The notes beneath the pieces were generated by a model, which was not told where the DNA came from, made no database searches, and worked only from the letters and a program-made list of their open reading frames with translations. Of a DNA stretch of 64,000 bases, positions 7,364-17,453 are shown piece after piece (the first letter of the stretch is position 1; each line of letters opens with the position of its first letter). A program made the position numbers and the translations under genes. The DNA is taken from assembly GCF_019216885.1 (NCBI RefSeq), contig NZ_JAAQRC020000002.1, forward strand, positions 124,001-188,000, given 5' to 3'. This DNA is from Methylobacterium sp. SyP6R (lineage in GTDB: Bacteria > Pseudomonadota > Alphaproteobacteria > Rhizobiales > Beijerinckiaceae).

Positions 7364-10300
7364 ACCGGGGCGACCCCGCCTGCAGGGCCGCGACCGGTCG
7401 CACCGCCTCGCCGTTCCCACCGCTGCGCTGCTTGTGTGACCCAAATGCCTTCGCGATCAGGACGTACAGGAGCGGCGTGACGAAGACGGCGAGCACCGTC
7501 GCGGTGACCATTCCGCCGAGCACGCCGGTGCCGATGGCCCGCTGGCTGTTCATGCTGGCCCCCGTCGCGACGGCGAGCGGCACCACGCCGAGGATGAAGG
7601 CGAACGAGGTCATGACGATGGGCCGGAAGCGCAGCTCGCACGCCTCCAGCGCCGCCTCGTGCAGGGACCGGCCCTGCGCAACGAGATCCTTGGCCACCTC
7701 GATGATCAGGATGGCGTTCTTCGCCGTCAAGCCGATCACCGTGATCAGGCCGACCTTGAAGTAGACGTCGTTCGGCATGTCCCGCAGCAGCATGGCGAAG
7801 ACGGCGCCGACCACGCCGGTCGGCACCACGAGCAGCACGGCGAGCGGGATCGACCAGCTCTCGTAGAGCGCGGCGAGGCAGAGGAAGACGCAGAACAGCG
7901 CCAGCGCGAGCAGGTAGACGGCCTGGGAGCCCGACAGCTTCTCCTGCAGAGACTGCCCGGTCCAGGCGAAGTCGAAGCCCGGCGGCAATTGCCCGGCCAG
8001 CCGCTCCATCTCCGCCATGGCGTCGCCGCTGGCGTAGCCGGGCGCCGCGCTGCCGGAGATCTTGATGCTCGGATAGCCGTTGAAGCCGACGACCTGCGAC
8101 GGGCCCATCGCCCACGAGACGCGGGCGAAGGATTGCAGCGGGACCATCTGTCCCTTGGCGTTGCGGACGTTGAGATCGAGCAGGTCCTCGGCCCGCATCC
8201 GCCGGGACGCCTCGGCCTGGACGACGACCCGCTGCATCCGCGCCTGGTTCGGGAAGTCGTTGACGTAGGCCGAGCCGAGGCTCGTCGAGAGCGCGTCGTT
8301 GATGTCGGCGAAGGTGACGCCGAGCGCGTTGGCCTTCTGCCGGTCGAGGACGAGCTCGATCTGCGGCGCGGTCGGCAGGCCCTCGACGTAGACGCCGGCG
8401 AGGACCGGGCTCTGGCTCGCGGCCTTGAGCAACTGGTCACGGGCGGCGGCCAGCGCCGCATGGCCCTGCTGGCCCTTGTCCTGGAGGCGGAAGGCGAAGC
8501 CGCTGGAGTTCCCGAGCGAGTCGATGGCCGGCGGCGACAGCGACATGGCGATGGCGTCCGGCATCCCCCCGAGCGCCGCGTTGGCCCGGGCGGCGATGGC
8601 GTCGGCGCCATCGTTCGGCCCGCGCTCGCTCCAGGGCTTCAGCCCGACGAAGTTGAGCGCCGCGTTCTGGCCCTGGCCGGAGAAACCGAACCCGAGCAGC
8701 AGGGTCTGGCTGTCGACACCGGGCTCACGCGCGAAATGCTCCTCGATGCGCTTGGCCACATCGAGCGTGCGCTCGGTCGCCGATTCCGGCGGGGTCTGGG
8801 CATCGACCATGAGGTAGCCTTGGTCCTCGACGGGCAGGAAGCTTCCCGGCATCCGCAGGTAGCCCCAGCCGAGCGCGGCGACGAGCAGGGCGTAGACGAG
8901 GAGCGCCCGCACCGGCCGGCGCAGCAGTCCCGCGACGCCGGACCGGTAGGCCAGCGTGCCGGCGCGGAAGCGGCGGTTGAACCAGCCGAAGAACCCGCCC
9001 TTGGCGTGACCGGCCTCGACGGGCTTCAGCAGGGTGGCGCAGAGGGCGGGCGTGAGCGACAGCGCCAGGAAGGCCGAGAAGGTGATGGAGGTCGCCATGC
9101 TGACGGCGAACTGGCGGTAGATCACCCCGACCGAGCCCGGGAAGAAGGCGAGCGGCACGAACACCGCGACCAGCACCGCGGTGATGCCCACGATAGCGCC
9201 GGTGATCTGGCCCATGGCCTTGGCGGTCGCTTCCCGCGGGGGGAGCCCCTCCTCGCCCATGATGCGCTCGACGTTCTCGACCACCACGATGGCGTCGTCG
9301 ACGAGGATGCCGATGGCCAGCACCATGCCGAACATGGTCAGCACGTTGATCGAGAAGCCGGCGAGCAGGAGCGCGCCGCAGGTGCCGAGCAGGGCCACCG
9401 GCACGACGATGGTCGGAATCAGGGTGTAGCGGACGTTCTGGAGGAACAGGAACATCACCGCGAAGACGAGCGCCATCGCCTCGGCGAGCGTCGTCAGCAC
9501 CTTCCTGATCGAGACCTCGACGAAGGGCGTGGTGTCGTAGGGCACGGTGACGCTGACATTGGCCGGCAGCGTGCGCTGGAGCTGGGCGAGCTTCGCCTTC
9601 ACTCCGCTCGCGGCGGCGAGCGCGTTGGCGCCGGGCGCGAGCTGGATGCCGATGCCGGCGGCGGGGCGACCGTCGAGGCGGGTCTGCATCACGTAGGATT
9701 GGCTGCCGAGCTCGATCTCGGCGACGTCGCGCAGGCGCACCAGCGAGCCGTCCGGGTTCGCGCGCAGCACGATCTCCCCGAACTCGGAGACGGTGGTGAG
9801 TTGGCCCTTCACCAGCACGTTGGCGGCGATGCGCTGACCTTCCCGCGCCGGTTGGGCGCCGACGACGCCCGAGGCGACCTGCGCGTTCTGCGCGCCGACG
9901 GCGGCCGTCACGTCGCCTGGCGTCATGCCGAGGCCGACGAGCTTGACCGGGTCGATCCAGATGCGCAGCGCCTTCTCCGAAGAGAACAGGGTGGCGCGGC
10001 CCACCCCCGGCACGCGCCTGAGTTCGCCCAGCAGACGGCGTGCGGCGAGGTCGCCGAGGTCGGTCTCGCTCAAGGTGCCGTCCTTCGAGGAGACGGTGAC
10101 GAACTGGAGGAAGCTGGTGCTCGCCTCCTCGACCGTGACGCCCTGCTGGGTCACGGCGCGCGGAAGGCGCGCCTCGATGCGCTTGATCCGGTTCTGGACC
10201 GCGACCGTCGCCTTCGACGGGTCCGAGCCCGGCGCGAACGAGGCCGTGATCTGGGCCATTCCGGAGGTGTCGCTGGTGCTCTCGAAGTACATCAGCCCCG

Positions 10301-10517
10301 GGATGCCATTGAGCTCCTCCTCAATGATGCGGGTGACGCCGTCGTAGAGCCGCTCGGGTGGGGCGCCCGGATAGGTCGCCGTGACCTGGATCGTGACCGG
10401 GGCCACGTCCGGGTATTGCGAGACCGGCAGGTAGGCGATGGAGATCGCCCCCACCATCATGACGAAGATGGAGATCGCCCAGGCGAAGATCGGGCGCGCG
10501 ATGAAGAAGCGGGTCAT
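7356..10517 (-). CDS. RND multidrug efflux transporter (AcrB/MexB-like, HAE1)
   Basis: This 1053-aa inner-membrane proton-driven pump has the normal length for the family. It shows TM1 ([20 protein letters not shown]), the conserved TM4 aspartate pair in [15 protein letters not shown], the porter-domain repeats and the C-terminal helix block ending [19 protein letters not shown]. It takes substrates from the periplasm and outer leaflet and hands them to an outer-membrane channel. Its start lies 19 bp after the adaptor stop, so the two form one transcription unit. No TolC/OprM-type gene is present, so the channel must come from elsewhere. Confidence 0.96.
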   Translation of the reverse strand: MTRFFIARPIFAWAISIFVMMVGAISIAYLPVSQYPDVAPVTIQVTATYPGAPPERLYDGVTRIIEEELNGIPGLMYFESTSDTSGMAQITASFAPGSDPSKATVAVQNRIKRIEARLPRAVTQQGVTVEEASTSFLQFVTVSSKDGTLSETDLGDLAARRLLGELRRVPGVGRATLFSSEKALRIWIDPVKLVGLGMTPGDVTAAVGAQNAQVASGVVGAQPAREGQRIAANVLVKGQLTTVSEFGEIVLRANPDGSLVRLRDVAEIELGSQSYVMQTRLDGRPAAGIGIQLAPGANALAAASGVKAKLAQLQRTLPANVSVTVPYDTTPFVEVSIRKVLTTLAEAMALVFAVMFLFLQNVRYTLIPTIVVPVALLGTCGALLLAGFSINVLTMFGMVLAIGILVDDAIVVVENVERIMGEEGLPPREATAKAMGQITGAIVGITAVLVAVFVPLAFFPGSVGVIYRQFAVSMATSITFSAFLALSLTPALCATLLKPVEAGHAKGGFFGWFNRRFRAGTLAYRSGVAGLLRRPVRALLVYALLVAALGWGYLRMPGSFLPVEDQGYLMVDAQTPPESATERTLDVAKRIEEHFAREPGVDSQTLLLGFGFSGQGQNAALNFVGLKPWSERGPNDGADAIAARANAALGGMPDAIAMSLSPPAIDSLGNSSGFAFRLQDKGQQGHAALAAARDQLLKAASQSPVLAGVYVEGLPTAPQIELVLDRQKANALGVTFADINDALSTSLGSAYVNDFPNQARMQRVVVQAEASRRMRAEDLLDLNVRNAKGQMVPLQSFARVSWAMGPSQVVGFNGYPSIKISGSAAPGYASGDAMAEMERLAGQLPPGFDFAWTGQSLQEKLSGSQAVYLLALALFCVFLCLAALYESWSIPLAVLLVVPTGVVGAVFAMLLRDMPNDVYFKVGLITVIGLTAKNAILIIEVAKDLVAQGRSLHEAALEACELRFRPIVMTSFAFILGVVPLAVATGASMNSQRAIGTGVLGGMVTATVLAVFVTPLLYVLIAKAFGSHKQRSGGNGEAVRPVAALQAGSPRLG

Positions 10518-10536
10518 GGCGGCGTGATCCTGGCGC

Positions 10537-11721
10537 TTAGGGCTTCGCGGAGGCGGAGGCCGTCCGAGGCGCCTGCCAACGGGACGGGTTCACCGCGATG
10601 CCGGGCTGCAGCCTCTGGAAGCCCTCGACCACCACGGTCTCGCCGGCCTTAAGGCCGTCCTCGACGATCCAACCCGCATCCGTCAGCGCCCCCGCCCGCA
10701 CCGGGCGCAGGGCGGCCTTCATGTCGTCGCCGACGACGTAGACCTGGGCGACGCCGGCGCTGGAACGCTGGACGGCCTGGGCGGGGACGACAACCGCGCC
10801 CGGCAAGGTCCCCCGCGCGACGCGGACGCGGACGAAGGCGCCGGGCAGCAGGGCGACCCTCGGGTTGGGGAAGGTCGCCCGCATCGACACCTGTCCGGTG
10901 CCGGGATCGACGCTGACGTCGGTGAACAGCAACCGCCCGGCGTCGGCGTGGAGCGAGCCGTCCGGCAGGACAAGATGCACTTCCGTTTCCTCCTCCGATC
11001 CGAGCCGGCCGAGGTCGTCGGCGGGGGCGTTGAAGTCGGCGAAGATCGGGTCGACCTGCTGGATCAGCGCGAGCTTGGTCGCCTCGCCCTGGCTCACGAG
11101 GGCCCCCTCGGTGACGAGCGCCCGGCCGATGCGGCCGGCGATGGGCGCGCGCACGGTGGCGTAGTCGAGGTCGATCCGGGCTCGGGCGAGTTGCGCCCTG
11201 GCGCTCGCGACATCGGCCTCGGCCTGGCGCAGGGCGGCAACCGCGATGTCCTGCTGGGCGGCGCTGGCAGCCTGCCGCTCCAGCAGCGTGTCGGTGCGCT
11301 CCGACTGGCGTTGCGCCTGGACCTTGGTCGCCTCGGCGCGGGCGAGGGCGGCGGCCTTGGCATCGACCTCGGCCCGGTAGACCGCGGCATCGATGCGGAA
11401 CAGGACGTCACCCTTCCGCACCAGGCTGCCTTCCTCGAAGGCGCGCTCACGGATGATGCCGGCGACTTGCGCCCTGACCTCCGCGACCCGCGTCGAGGCA
11501 AGGCGTCCCGGCAGGTCGAGGGTACGCGGGACCGTCGCCGTCTCGACGACGACCGTCGAGACCGTCGGCGGCCCCGCGTCCGCTCCCGGCGCGGCCTTGC
11601 CGTCGGCGCCCCGTTCGCATCCGCCCAGGGTGAGGACGACCAGGCCGGCCATAACCGTCGCCGCGACGGGATGCGGGCGACGACGCCGCACGCGCAGGAA
11701 TGGTGGGATCGGGCGTGTCAT
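10537..11721 (-). CDS. RND efflux periplasmic adaptor lipoprotein (AcrA/MexA-like)
   Basis: This protein of about 394 aa joins the RND pump to an outer-membrane channel. The N-terminus MTRPIPPFLRVRRRRP leads into a hydrophobic segment and the lipobox LTLGGC, so it should be lipid-anchored. Lipoyl/hairpin parts follow (VEVRAQVAGIIRERAFEEGS; Ala/Gln-rich coiled coil about 100-170; YATVRAPIAGRIGRALVTEG), then beta-barrel and membrane-proximal domains. An in-frame ATG at 11748 would add nine residues but would overlap the upstream gene by 17 bp. Neither start has a clear ribosome site. It is cotranscribed with the pump. Confidence 0.92.
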   Translation of the reverse strand: MTRPIPPFLRVRRRRPHPVAATVMAGLVVLTLGGCERGADGKAAPGADAGPPTVSTVVVETATVPRTLDLPGRLASTRVAEVRAQVAGIIRERAFEEGSLVRKGDVLFRIDAAVYRAEVDAKAAALARAEATKVQAQRQSERTDTLLERQAASAAQQDIAVAALRQAEADVASARAQLARARIDLDYATVRAPIAGRIGRALVTEGALVSQGEATKLALIQQVDPIFADFNAPADDLGRLGSEEETEVHLVLPDGSLHADAGRLLFTDVSVDPGTGQVSMRATFPNPRVALLPGAFVRVRVARGTLPGAVVVPAQAVQRSSAGVAQVYVVGDDMKAALRPVRAGALTDAGWIVEDGLKAGETVVVEGFQRLQPGIAVNPSRWQAPRTASASAKP

Positions 11722-11731
11722 CACGGGCGCA

Positions 11732-12181
11732 TCACCAGCACAGGGCATGGCTTATCCAGGCCGACGGCTTGCAGGAGAGCGACGGCTCGCCTGTCTGCGA
11801 GGCGACGCTGCCCCGGCACGTCCGCGAGGTCGTCTGGTCGAAGGAGATGCCCGTCGTGCGACCGGCCTCCCGGCAGATCCAGTCGGCGGCCAGCCCGCAA
11901 TCCAGGGACTCCCCGTCGTCCACGCTCGGGCAACGGGCCTTCGAGAACACGAGGACCGGCCCGAACGAGGGCGCTCCGGACATGGCCTGGCCGAGCGACG
12001 CGACCACCTCCGACCAGGAGCGCCCCAATGCCGCCAGCGGACCGTCGTCGGCGCGCATCTGCGGCACACCCGGTATCATGGGAGCCGTCGTCGCCGCCGT
12101 CGCGATGGACGCCTCCAACCCCATCACCGCGGCGAGGCACCATGTCATGATCGAGCGGGCGCTCGAACTCGAAAACCGCAT
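11732..12181 (-). CDS. secreted cysteine-containing hypothetical protein
   Basis: This 149-aa protein has a signal peptide (MTWCLAAVMGLEASIATAA after a short Ser-rich leader). The mature part has five or six cysteines (ARCPSV, LDCGLA, WICREA, RTCRG, LSCKPS, near the end HALCW), which suggests disulfides in the periplasm. The family is not recognised. It lies just upstream of the RND adaptor gene on the same strand, with its stop 10 bp before the adaptor start chosen here. ATG 12148 is an alternative start. Confidence 0.6.
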   Translation of the reverse strand: MRFSSSSARSIMTWCLAAVMGLEASIATAATTAPMIPGVPQMRADDGPLAALGRSWSEVVASLGQAMSGAPSFGPVLVFSKARCPSVDDGESLDCGLAADWICREAGRTTGISFDQTTSRTCRGSVASQTGEPSLSCKPSAWISHALCW

Positions 12182-12303
12182 CTCGAAATCCCGTTGGGCA
12201 AGGGCCGAGCCCCGGACGCCCGATTTATCGGGCGGCCGTCGGCGACGGCGGCCCCGTGTCTTCGCGAACCCGTGCCGTGGGGCCGGGTGGAGGACCGGAT
12301 CCC

Positions 12304-12588
12304 TCAGTCGTCCCAGTCGTCGTGGAAGCCGAGCGGCTCGAACGGGGGCTCGTACTCGCGCATGACGAACCGGCGGCGATAGACGCGGTAATACTCGGGC
12401 GGCCCGTACGCGTAGCCGTCGTCGTAGACCGGCTGCGCCCGTGCCGAGGACGCGGCGAGCGCCCCCAGGGCGACCCCCCCGGCGAGGCCGGCGGCGAATG
12501 CCCCGGACCGCCCGCGGGCCTGGGCTTCCGGGACGGCGGACGAGAACGCGGCGAGTGCGGCCGCAAGGACCAGGGCTTTGTTGCGCAT
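12304..12588 (-). CDS. small secreted Gly/Tyr/Asp-rich hypothetical protein
   Basis: This 94-aa protein has the signal peptide MRNKALVLAAALAAFSSAVP. A Gly/Ala segment (AAGLAGGVALGALAA) follows, which could be a hairpin membrane segment, then a Tyr-rich acidic tail (DDGYAYGPPEYYRVY; DDWDD end). A GAGGTGA ribosome site precedes the ATG. No function is known; similar short proteins are common in Methylobacterium-like genomes. It is probably envelope-located. Confidence 0.65.
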   Translation of the reverse strand: MRNKALVLAAALAAFSSAVPEAQARGRSGAFAAGLAGGVALGALAASSARAQPVYDDGYAYGPPEYYRVYRRRFVMREYEPPFEPLGFHDDWDD

Positions 12589-12684
12589 GGGGTCACCTCG
12601 GCTCCCAGGAGGGGAGACCGGGCCGATCCTAGCGGCCGAGGTTGCCGCAACATTACGCCCGGCGGGGTCGGACGCAGGCGTGGG

Positions 12685-14016
12685 TCAGGCCGCCGCGCCC
12701 GGGAACATGAGGGAAACCGTCAAGCCGCCGCCGGGGGTCTCGTCCATCGCGACGCTTCCCCCATGCATGGCCATGACCTGCGCGACCAGGGCGAGCCCGA
12801 GCCCCGTGCCGTCGCTCGCCTGCCCTCGCGCGAACGGCTGAAGCATCTCCGCCGGGGCTCCGTCCCGGACCCCGTCGCCGTGGTCGATCACGCGAACGGT
12901 CCCGGGGGAACGGACCTCGACCAGGACGGACTTACCGGAGCGGGCGTGCTGGAGGGCGTTGCGCAGGAGGTTGCCGGCGGCGATGCGTGCGGCGGTCTCC
13001 GAACCGATGACGAGGACCGCGTCGCATTCCCCGAAGAACGCGACGTCTACCCCGGCGGCAAGCGCCGCCGGGACATGCTCCGCGGTCGTGGCGCGAACCG
13101 CCGCCACGAGGTCGAACCTGCGCATCTCCGGACTGTCCGAGGACAGCCGCGCGATCTGGAGCAGCATCGTGACGGTCGACGACAGCGACTGGATGTCCGC
13201 CACCAGCGACCGACGCAGGTGAGCGTCCTCGACCCGCTCCAGGCCGGTCCGGACCCGGGTCAGCGGGGTCCGGAGCTCGTGGGCCGCGTTCGACAGGAAC
13301 CGGCGCTGCGCGGCCGAGGCCACGTCGATGCGCTCCAGGGCGCGGTTGAAGGCGGCCACCATCGGGACGAGTTCCCGCGGCGCCTCCTCCAGAGGCAGGC
13401 GAATACCGTCCGACCCACCGTCGATGCGCTCCGCCGAGTGCGAGACCCGGCGCACGGGTCGGGCGATCAGGGCGGGGACGGTGATGAGCGCGACCAGGAT
13501 GGTCGCGACGACCACGGCGAGGATGGGGATTGCCGTGTAGTTCACGTCGCGCAGGCTGCTTAGGGCGGCCTGAGCCGGGGTGTAGGCGGCGCCGCCGACC
13601 TGAATCCGTACGAATTCCCCCCCGAGCCGCGTCACCACGGTCGCGTTGGTCAGGCGCAGGGCGTCGCCGCTGTCCAAGAAGGCCGACGCGTCGGGAGCCG
13701 CCATGTCGCCGTCCCGGACCGATGCGGGCACGGCGCCGTAATACACATTCCCTCCCTTCGTCGTCACCACGTACCAGAGGCCGGGGAAGGAGCGCTTGAT
13801 CCCGTCGAGGTCGCCCGTCGACGACACGACCGGCGCCCCATCCCCGTCGCGCGAAAGAGCCCCCTTGATCGCCCTCGCCGCGTCGTACTGCGCGAGGAGG
13901 CCATCGTCGCCCTGCAGGGCGATGACCAGCGTCCAGGTGCACAGGATGGTGACGGCGACGACCAGGCTGAGCAGGACGGCGGCGAGCCGGGCGATGGAGG
14001 GCTGCCCGCGTGGCAT
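12685..14016 (-). CDS. two-component sensor histidine kinase
   Basis: This 443-aa inner-membrane kinase has TM1 (about 9-34), a periplasmic sensor of about 130 residues, TM2 (about 168-192), a HAMP linker, a HisKA box SNAAHELRTPLTRVRTGLE with the phospho-histidine, an N box GNLLRNALQHA, and ATP lid motifs DHGDGV and GTGLGLALV. The start ATG shares one base with the stop of the response regulator gene (TGATG), so the pair is translationally coupled. The longer open frame upstream is a shadow of the regulator. Position and type (QseC/PmrB-like) suggest envelope or cation sensing, but the signal is not determinable from sequence. Confidence 0.93.
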   Translation of the reverse strand: MPRGQPSIARLAAVLLSLVVAVTILCTWTLVIALQGDDGLLAQYDAARAIKGALSRDGDGAPVVSSTGDLDGIKRSFPGLWYVVTTKGGNVYYGAVPASVRDGDMAAPDASAFLDSGDALRLTNATVVTRLGGEFVRIQVGGAAYTPAQAALSSLRDVNYTAIPILAVVVATILVALITVPALIARPVRRVSHSAERIDGGSDGIRLPLEEAPRELVPMVAAFNRALERIDVASAAQRRFLSNAAHELRTPLTRVRTGLERVEDAHLRRSLVADIQSLSSTVTMLLQIARLSSDSPEMRRFDLVAAVRATTAEHVPAALAAGVDVAFFGECDAVLVIGSETAARIAAGNLLRNALQHARSGKSVLVEVRSPGTVRVIDHGDGVRDGAPAEMLQPFARGQASDGTGLGLALVAQVMAMHGGSVAMDETPGGGLTVSLMFPGAAA

Positions 14017-14687
14017 CAACCGGCGTCCATCATGTAGCCCAGGCCCCGGAGCGGCTTGATCGCCACGGAGCAGTCGGCGTCCCGCAGCCGCTTGCGCAGG
14101 CGCGAGATATGGGCGTCGAGGGCATTGGACTGGATCTCGTCGTCGAAGCCGTAGGCCGCGGCTTCGAGCGTCTCCCGCATGGCGACCTGCCCGGCCCGGC
14201 GGATGAGGGCTTCGAGCAACGCGAGTTCCCGGCGCGGGACCGGAATGGGGCGACCGTCGATGCTGACCGAGCGTGCGGCCGTGTCGAAGGACAGGTTGCC
14301 GACCCTCAGCACGCCCGTCCTGTCGACCTGGAGCCGGCGGATCACGGCCCTGGCGCGGGCGACGAGCTCCACCGGCTCGAACGGCTTCGGCACGTAGTCG
14401 TCGGCCCCTGCGTCGAGCGCCCGCGCGATCTCGACCGGATCGTCGAACGCGGTCAGCATCAGCACCCCCGGCCGTGGCCTGAGCTGCGCCAGGCGCGAGA
14501 TCAGGGTGATGCCGTCGCCGTCCGGCAGCCGGCGGTCCAGCACGACGAGGTCGAACGGCTGGACGCTGACGGCGGCCAGCGCCTCGTCGAGGTTGTCGAC
14601 GACGTCGGCGTGCCCGAGGGCGTCCGAGAGCGTGGTCTTGAGCCACGCGCTCAGCTGTGGGTCATCCTCTACGACCAGGACGCGCAA
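14016..14687 (-). CDS. OmpR/PhoB-family response regulator
   Basis: This 223-aa protein has a receiver domain (about 1-115; acidic pair VVEDD, phospho-aspartate in VVLDRRLPDG, conserved lysine in PKPFEP). A winged-helix DNA-binding domain follows (about 130-220; ELALLEALIRRAGQV, DAHISRLRKRL, GLGYMM). It starts at TTG with GGAGG about eleven bases upstream. It is coupled to the kinase gene downstream and begins 57 bp after the ABC exporter gene, so all three may share a transcript. Confidence 0.94.
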   Translation of the reverse strand: MRVLVVEDDPQLSAWLKTTLSDALGHADVVDNLDEALAAVSVQPFDLVVLDRRLPDGDGITLISRLAQLRPRPGVLMLTAFDDPVEIARALDAGADDYVPKPFEPVELVARARAVIRRLQVDRTGVLRVGNLSFDTAARSVSIDGRPIPVPRRELALLEALIRRAGQVAMRETLEAAAYGFDDEIQSNALDAHISRLRKRLRDADCSVAIKPLRGLGYMMDAG

Positions 14688-14744
14688 GACGGTTCGACCT
14701 CCAGGGAACGATGGCGGCAGGACGGGGCCGGCGTAAGCGGGTCG

Positions 14745-16553
14745 TCAAGCCGCCTTGCGGACGAGACGGGCATAGGCGCCGCTGCGGTCCAGCAGGTCGT
14801 CGTGCGTCCCGTGCTCGACCACCGCCCCCCGGTCGAGCACGACGATCTGGTCCGCCCGGCGCACGGTCGAGAGCCGGTGCGCGATGGTGATGGTCGTGCG
14901 GCTCCTGCCGGGCCGGTCGAGGGCACGGGTCATCGCCAGCTCCGTCGCGGTGTCGAGCGCGCTCGTCGCCTCGTCGAGCAGCAGGACCCGCGGATCGCGC
15001 AGGAGGGTGCGGGCGAGGGACAGGCGCTGCTTCTCGCCGCCGGAGAAGCGGTGTCCCCGCTCGCCGACCACGGTGTCGTATCCGTCGGGCAACGCCGCGA
15101 TGAGGTCGTGCACCTGCGCGGTCCGGGCGGCTGCGTACAGGTCCTCGTCGCTGGCGTCGGGCCGGGCGAAGCGCAGGTTCTCCGCGACGCTGGCATGGAG
15201 CAGGTAGGGGTCCTGCGTCACCACCCCCAGGATGTCGGTGAGCGACCGCCGGCTCAGGTCGCGCACGTCGACGCCGTCGTAGAGCACCGCGCCGGCATCC
15301 ACGTCGTAGAGGCGGGCGAGCAGGTAGCCGAGCGTGGACTTGCCCGATCCGGTGGCGCCCACGATGGCGGTGTGCGACCCCGCCGGGATGTCGATGGTGA
15401 CGCCGCGGATGGTGGCCGGTCCTGCCCGGTCGTAGGAAAACCCCACGCGCTCCAGCCGGACGTGGCCCGCGACCGTGGCCGGGTCGAGCGTGACGGGATC
15501 GGGCCGTTCGGTGATCCCGACGGGCTCGTCGAGGTATTCGAAGATGCGGGCGAACAGGGCCCGGGTCTTCCTGACCTCGACGCCGGAGCGCAGCACCTCC
15601 TCGAGCGGGAACAGGAGCTGCTCCTGCAGGGCGATCATGGCGACGAGCGTGCCGACGGTCATGGCGGTGCCCGAGGCCATCAGCCAGCCGCCGAGGAGCA
15701 GGGTCAGGGCCGGCATGGCCTGGAGAACCAGGTCGATGACCGACCATTGCCACTGGCCCGCCGTGTGGGACCGGACCTCCAGCGTCGCGACCTCGCGCGA
15801 CGACCGCGCGAAAAGCTGCGTCAGATGCGCGGTCCGCCCCATGGTGCGGGCGAGGACGATGCCGGACAGGGACAGGGATTCCTGTACCGCCGACGACATC
15901 TCAGCGATCCGTCCCTGCTGCTCGTAGGTGAGCGCCTCGCGCTTCCGCCCGACCCGGTCGCTGATCCAGGTCGCGAGCGGCAGGACGAGGAACGACAGCA
16001 GGGCGAGCCGCCAATCCAGGAGCAGCATCGCGACGGCCGTCATGGCGACCGTGCTGGCGTTCCGGGTCGCCTCGCCGGCCGTGTGGGTCACCAGTGCCTG
16101 CAGGGCACCGATGTCGTTGGCGATGCGGGACTGGATGTCGCCGGCGCGGGTCGCCGTGAAGAACCGCAGCGAGAGCGACTGGAGGTGGGCGTACACCGCC
16201 ACCCGGAGGTCGTGCATGACCGCCTGCCCGACCTTCGCGGTGACGAGGACCTGCAGCACGCCGATGCCGGCGCCGACCGCCGCGAGGGCGACCAGGCTGC
16301 CGGAGAGGGTGGCCAGCAACGCGATGTCGCCCTTCGGCAGGGCCTCGTCGATGATCGCCCGCAGCAGGAACGGGGCGGCGAGCCCGGCGGCCGATGCCAG
16401 GGCGATCAGGAACAGGACGAGCGCGATCCGCCCCCCGTAGGGCCGGAAAAGGCCGAGGATACGCGCCATCGACACATGCGCGGTGGCGAGGTCCTCGTAG
16501 GTCGTGTCGTCCGCATCGTCCGATGCGAACCCGTTTGGTGAACCGTGTCTCAT
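14745..16553 (-). CDS. ABC exporter, fused TMD-NBD half transporter (MsbA/multidrug type)
   Basis: This 602-aa half transporter forms homo- or heterodimers in the inner membrane. Six helices (about 30-330) precede an NBD with Walker A GATGSGKST, signature FSGGEKQRLSLARTL, Walker B VLLLDEATSALD and H-loop IAHRLS. The start lies 3 bp after the TetR gene, which probably controls it. The substrate is unknown; lipid or drug export is the family norm. A 17-residue acidic cytoplasmic extension (ASDDADDTTYED) precedes the first helix. Confidence 0.94.
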   Translation of the reverse strand: MRHGSPNGFASDDADDTTYEDLATAHVSMARILGLFRPYGGRIALVLFLIALASAAGLAAPFLLRAIIDEALPKGDIALLATLSGSLVALAAVGAGIGVLQVLVTAKVGQAVMHDLRVAVYAHLQSLSLRFFTATRAGDIQSRIANDIGALQALVTHTAGEATRNASTVAMTAVAMLLLDWRLALLSFLVLPLATWISDRVGRKREALTYEQQGRIAEMSSAVQESLSLSGIVLARTMGRTAHLTQLFARSSREVATLEVRSHTAGQWQWSVIDLVLQAMPALTLLLGGWLMASGTAMTVGTLVAMIALQEQLLFPLEEVLRSGVEVRKTRALFARIFEYLDEPVGITERPDPVTLDPATVAGHVRLERVGFSYDRAGPATIRGVTIDIPAGSHTAIVGATGSGKSTLGYLLARLYDVDAGAVLYDGVDVRDLSRRSLTDILGVVTQDPYLLHASVAENLRFARPDASDEDLYAAARTAQVHDLIAALPDGYDTVVGERGHRFSGGEKQRLSLARTLLRDPRVLLLDEATSALDTATELAMTRALDRPGRSRTTITIAHRLSTVRRADQIVVLDRGAVVEHGTHDDLLDRSGAYARLVRKAA

Positions 16554-16556
16554 GGG

Positions 16557-17159
16557 TCAGGGTTTGCCGTCGTTCGAGGTCGTTGCCCGTCCGGCCAGGG
16601 TCATGGCGACGAGGCGTTCGCGCAGCTCGCCGAGCATGGGCACCGGGTCGCTCGGCTTCTCGCGCACGAGATAGGCGAGCCATGCGCCGTCGGCGGCGAG
16701 CCGGACGAGTTCGAGCTCCGGGCCTCCGTCGGTGTCGTGGTGGCGGCGCAGTCGCTCCGCGAACCAGTCCGAGACCAGTCGGCGCAGCCTCGGCTCGGCG
16801 AGGATGGAGATGTGAAGGGCGGCCCACTGGCCTCCCTCCGTCATCATCGGGTCGTGCAGGGTCACGTCGATATAGGCGCGCGTGAACCGACCGTGCGGGT
16901 GGGCGTCCCTGGCCATCGCCGCTTCGATGTCGGCATCGAGCTGCTCGATGAGGTCCGAGACGACGCCCTCGACCAACACCTGCTTGCTCGCGAAATGATG
17001 GAACAGGGCGCCCTTGGTCACGCCGGCGGCCTCGCAGACCCCCTGTACGGTCACCGCGGCGAGGCCCTGCTCCAGGGCGAGCTTGGCGGCGCAGTCGAGC
17101 AGCGTGCGCCGGACGAGCTCGGGCTGCTTCTTGCGTCGGTATCCCGTTTCGGTCGCCAT
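16557..17159 (-). CDS. TetR-family transcriptional repressor
   Basis: This 200-aa protein has an N-terminal helix-turn-helix (about 18-60; LALEQGLAAVTVQGVCEAAG, VTKGALFHHFASKQ) and an all-helical ligand domain with a TetR_C-like DPMMTEGGQWAALHISILAE region. It is the first gene of a run with the ABC exporter (3-bp gap), which is typical for a repressor of its own efflux operon. A perfect 14-bp palindrome about 185 bp upstream (17343-17356) is a candidate operator. Confidence 0.93.
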   Translation of the reverse strand: MATETGYRRKKQPELVRRTLLDCAAKLALEQGLAAVTVQGVCEAAGVTKGALFHHFASKQVLVEGVVSDLIEQLDADIEAAMARDAHPHGRFTRAYIDVTLHDPMMTEGGQWAALHISILAEPRLRRLVSDWFAERLRRHHDTDGGPELELVRLAADGAWLAYLVREKPSDPVPMLGELRERLVAMTLAGRATTSNDGKP

Positions 17160-17453
17160 GGTCCTGGTTCTCGCGACGTCGAAGGTACGGCGTCGTCAGG
17201 ATGGGCCGTCGCCATCTCCGGTGCCGCCAAGGGTCGGTTGCTCGGTGCCGTTTGTGACCGCGACCGGGCGCTGCGGGTCCCTTGGCCCGCTATCGTGCAC
17301 CTGGTACCGCGGTGGTCGACGTTTCCGGCTCGCGTATCATACATACCGTACGGTATCTTTCAATCGGAGAGCCGTTCCCGGCTCCGTCATCGGCTCCTCG
17401 TAGGACGACTGGCGGGACGCGTGTGTTGCGGGCGGCGGCCGGAGGCTTTCCGG
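17160..17453. other. upstream region of the TetR-ABC operon
   Basis: This stretch holds no gene. It contains the palindrome at 17343-17356 and AT-richer sequence around it (TATCATACAT before and CTTTCAATCGG after), which is likely the operon promoter. Nothing else is recognised. Confidence 0.5.
17343..17356. promoter_or_regulatory. perfect palindrome, candidate TetR operator
   Basis: ATACCGTACGGTAT is identical to its reverse complement. Short palindromes with this ATAC-N-GTAT form are typical AcrR/TetR binding sites, and the only nearby regulator gene is the TetR gene reading away from it. Direct binding is inferred. Confidence 0.55.

Noticed and set aside
7659..10652. 997-codon plus-strand frame opposite the RND transporter gene
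   Set aside because: Antisense shadow of a conserved RND gene in GC-rich DNA; composition (Arg/Gly/Asp/His-rich) is typical of an antisense frame.
14010..16541. 843-codon plus-strand frame opposite the ABC exporter and response regulator
   Set aside because: Antisense shadow; spans several clear genes on the other strand.
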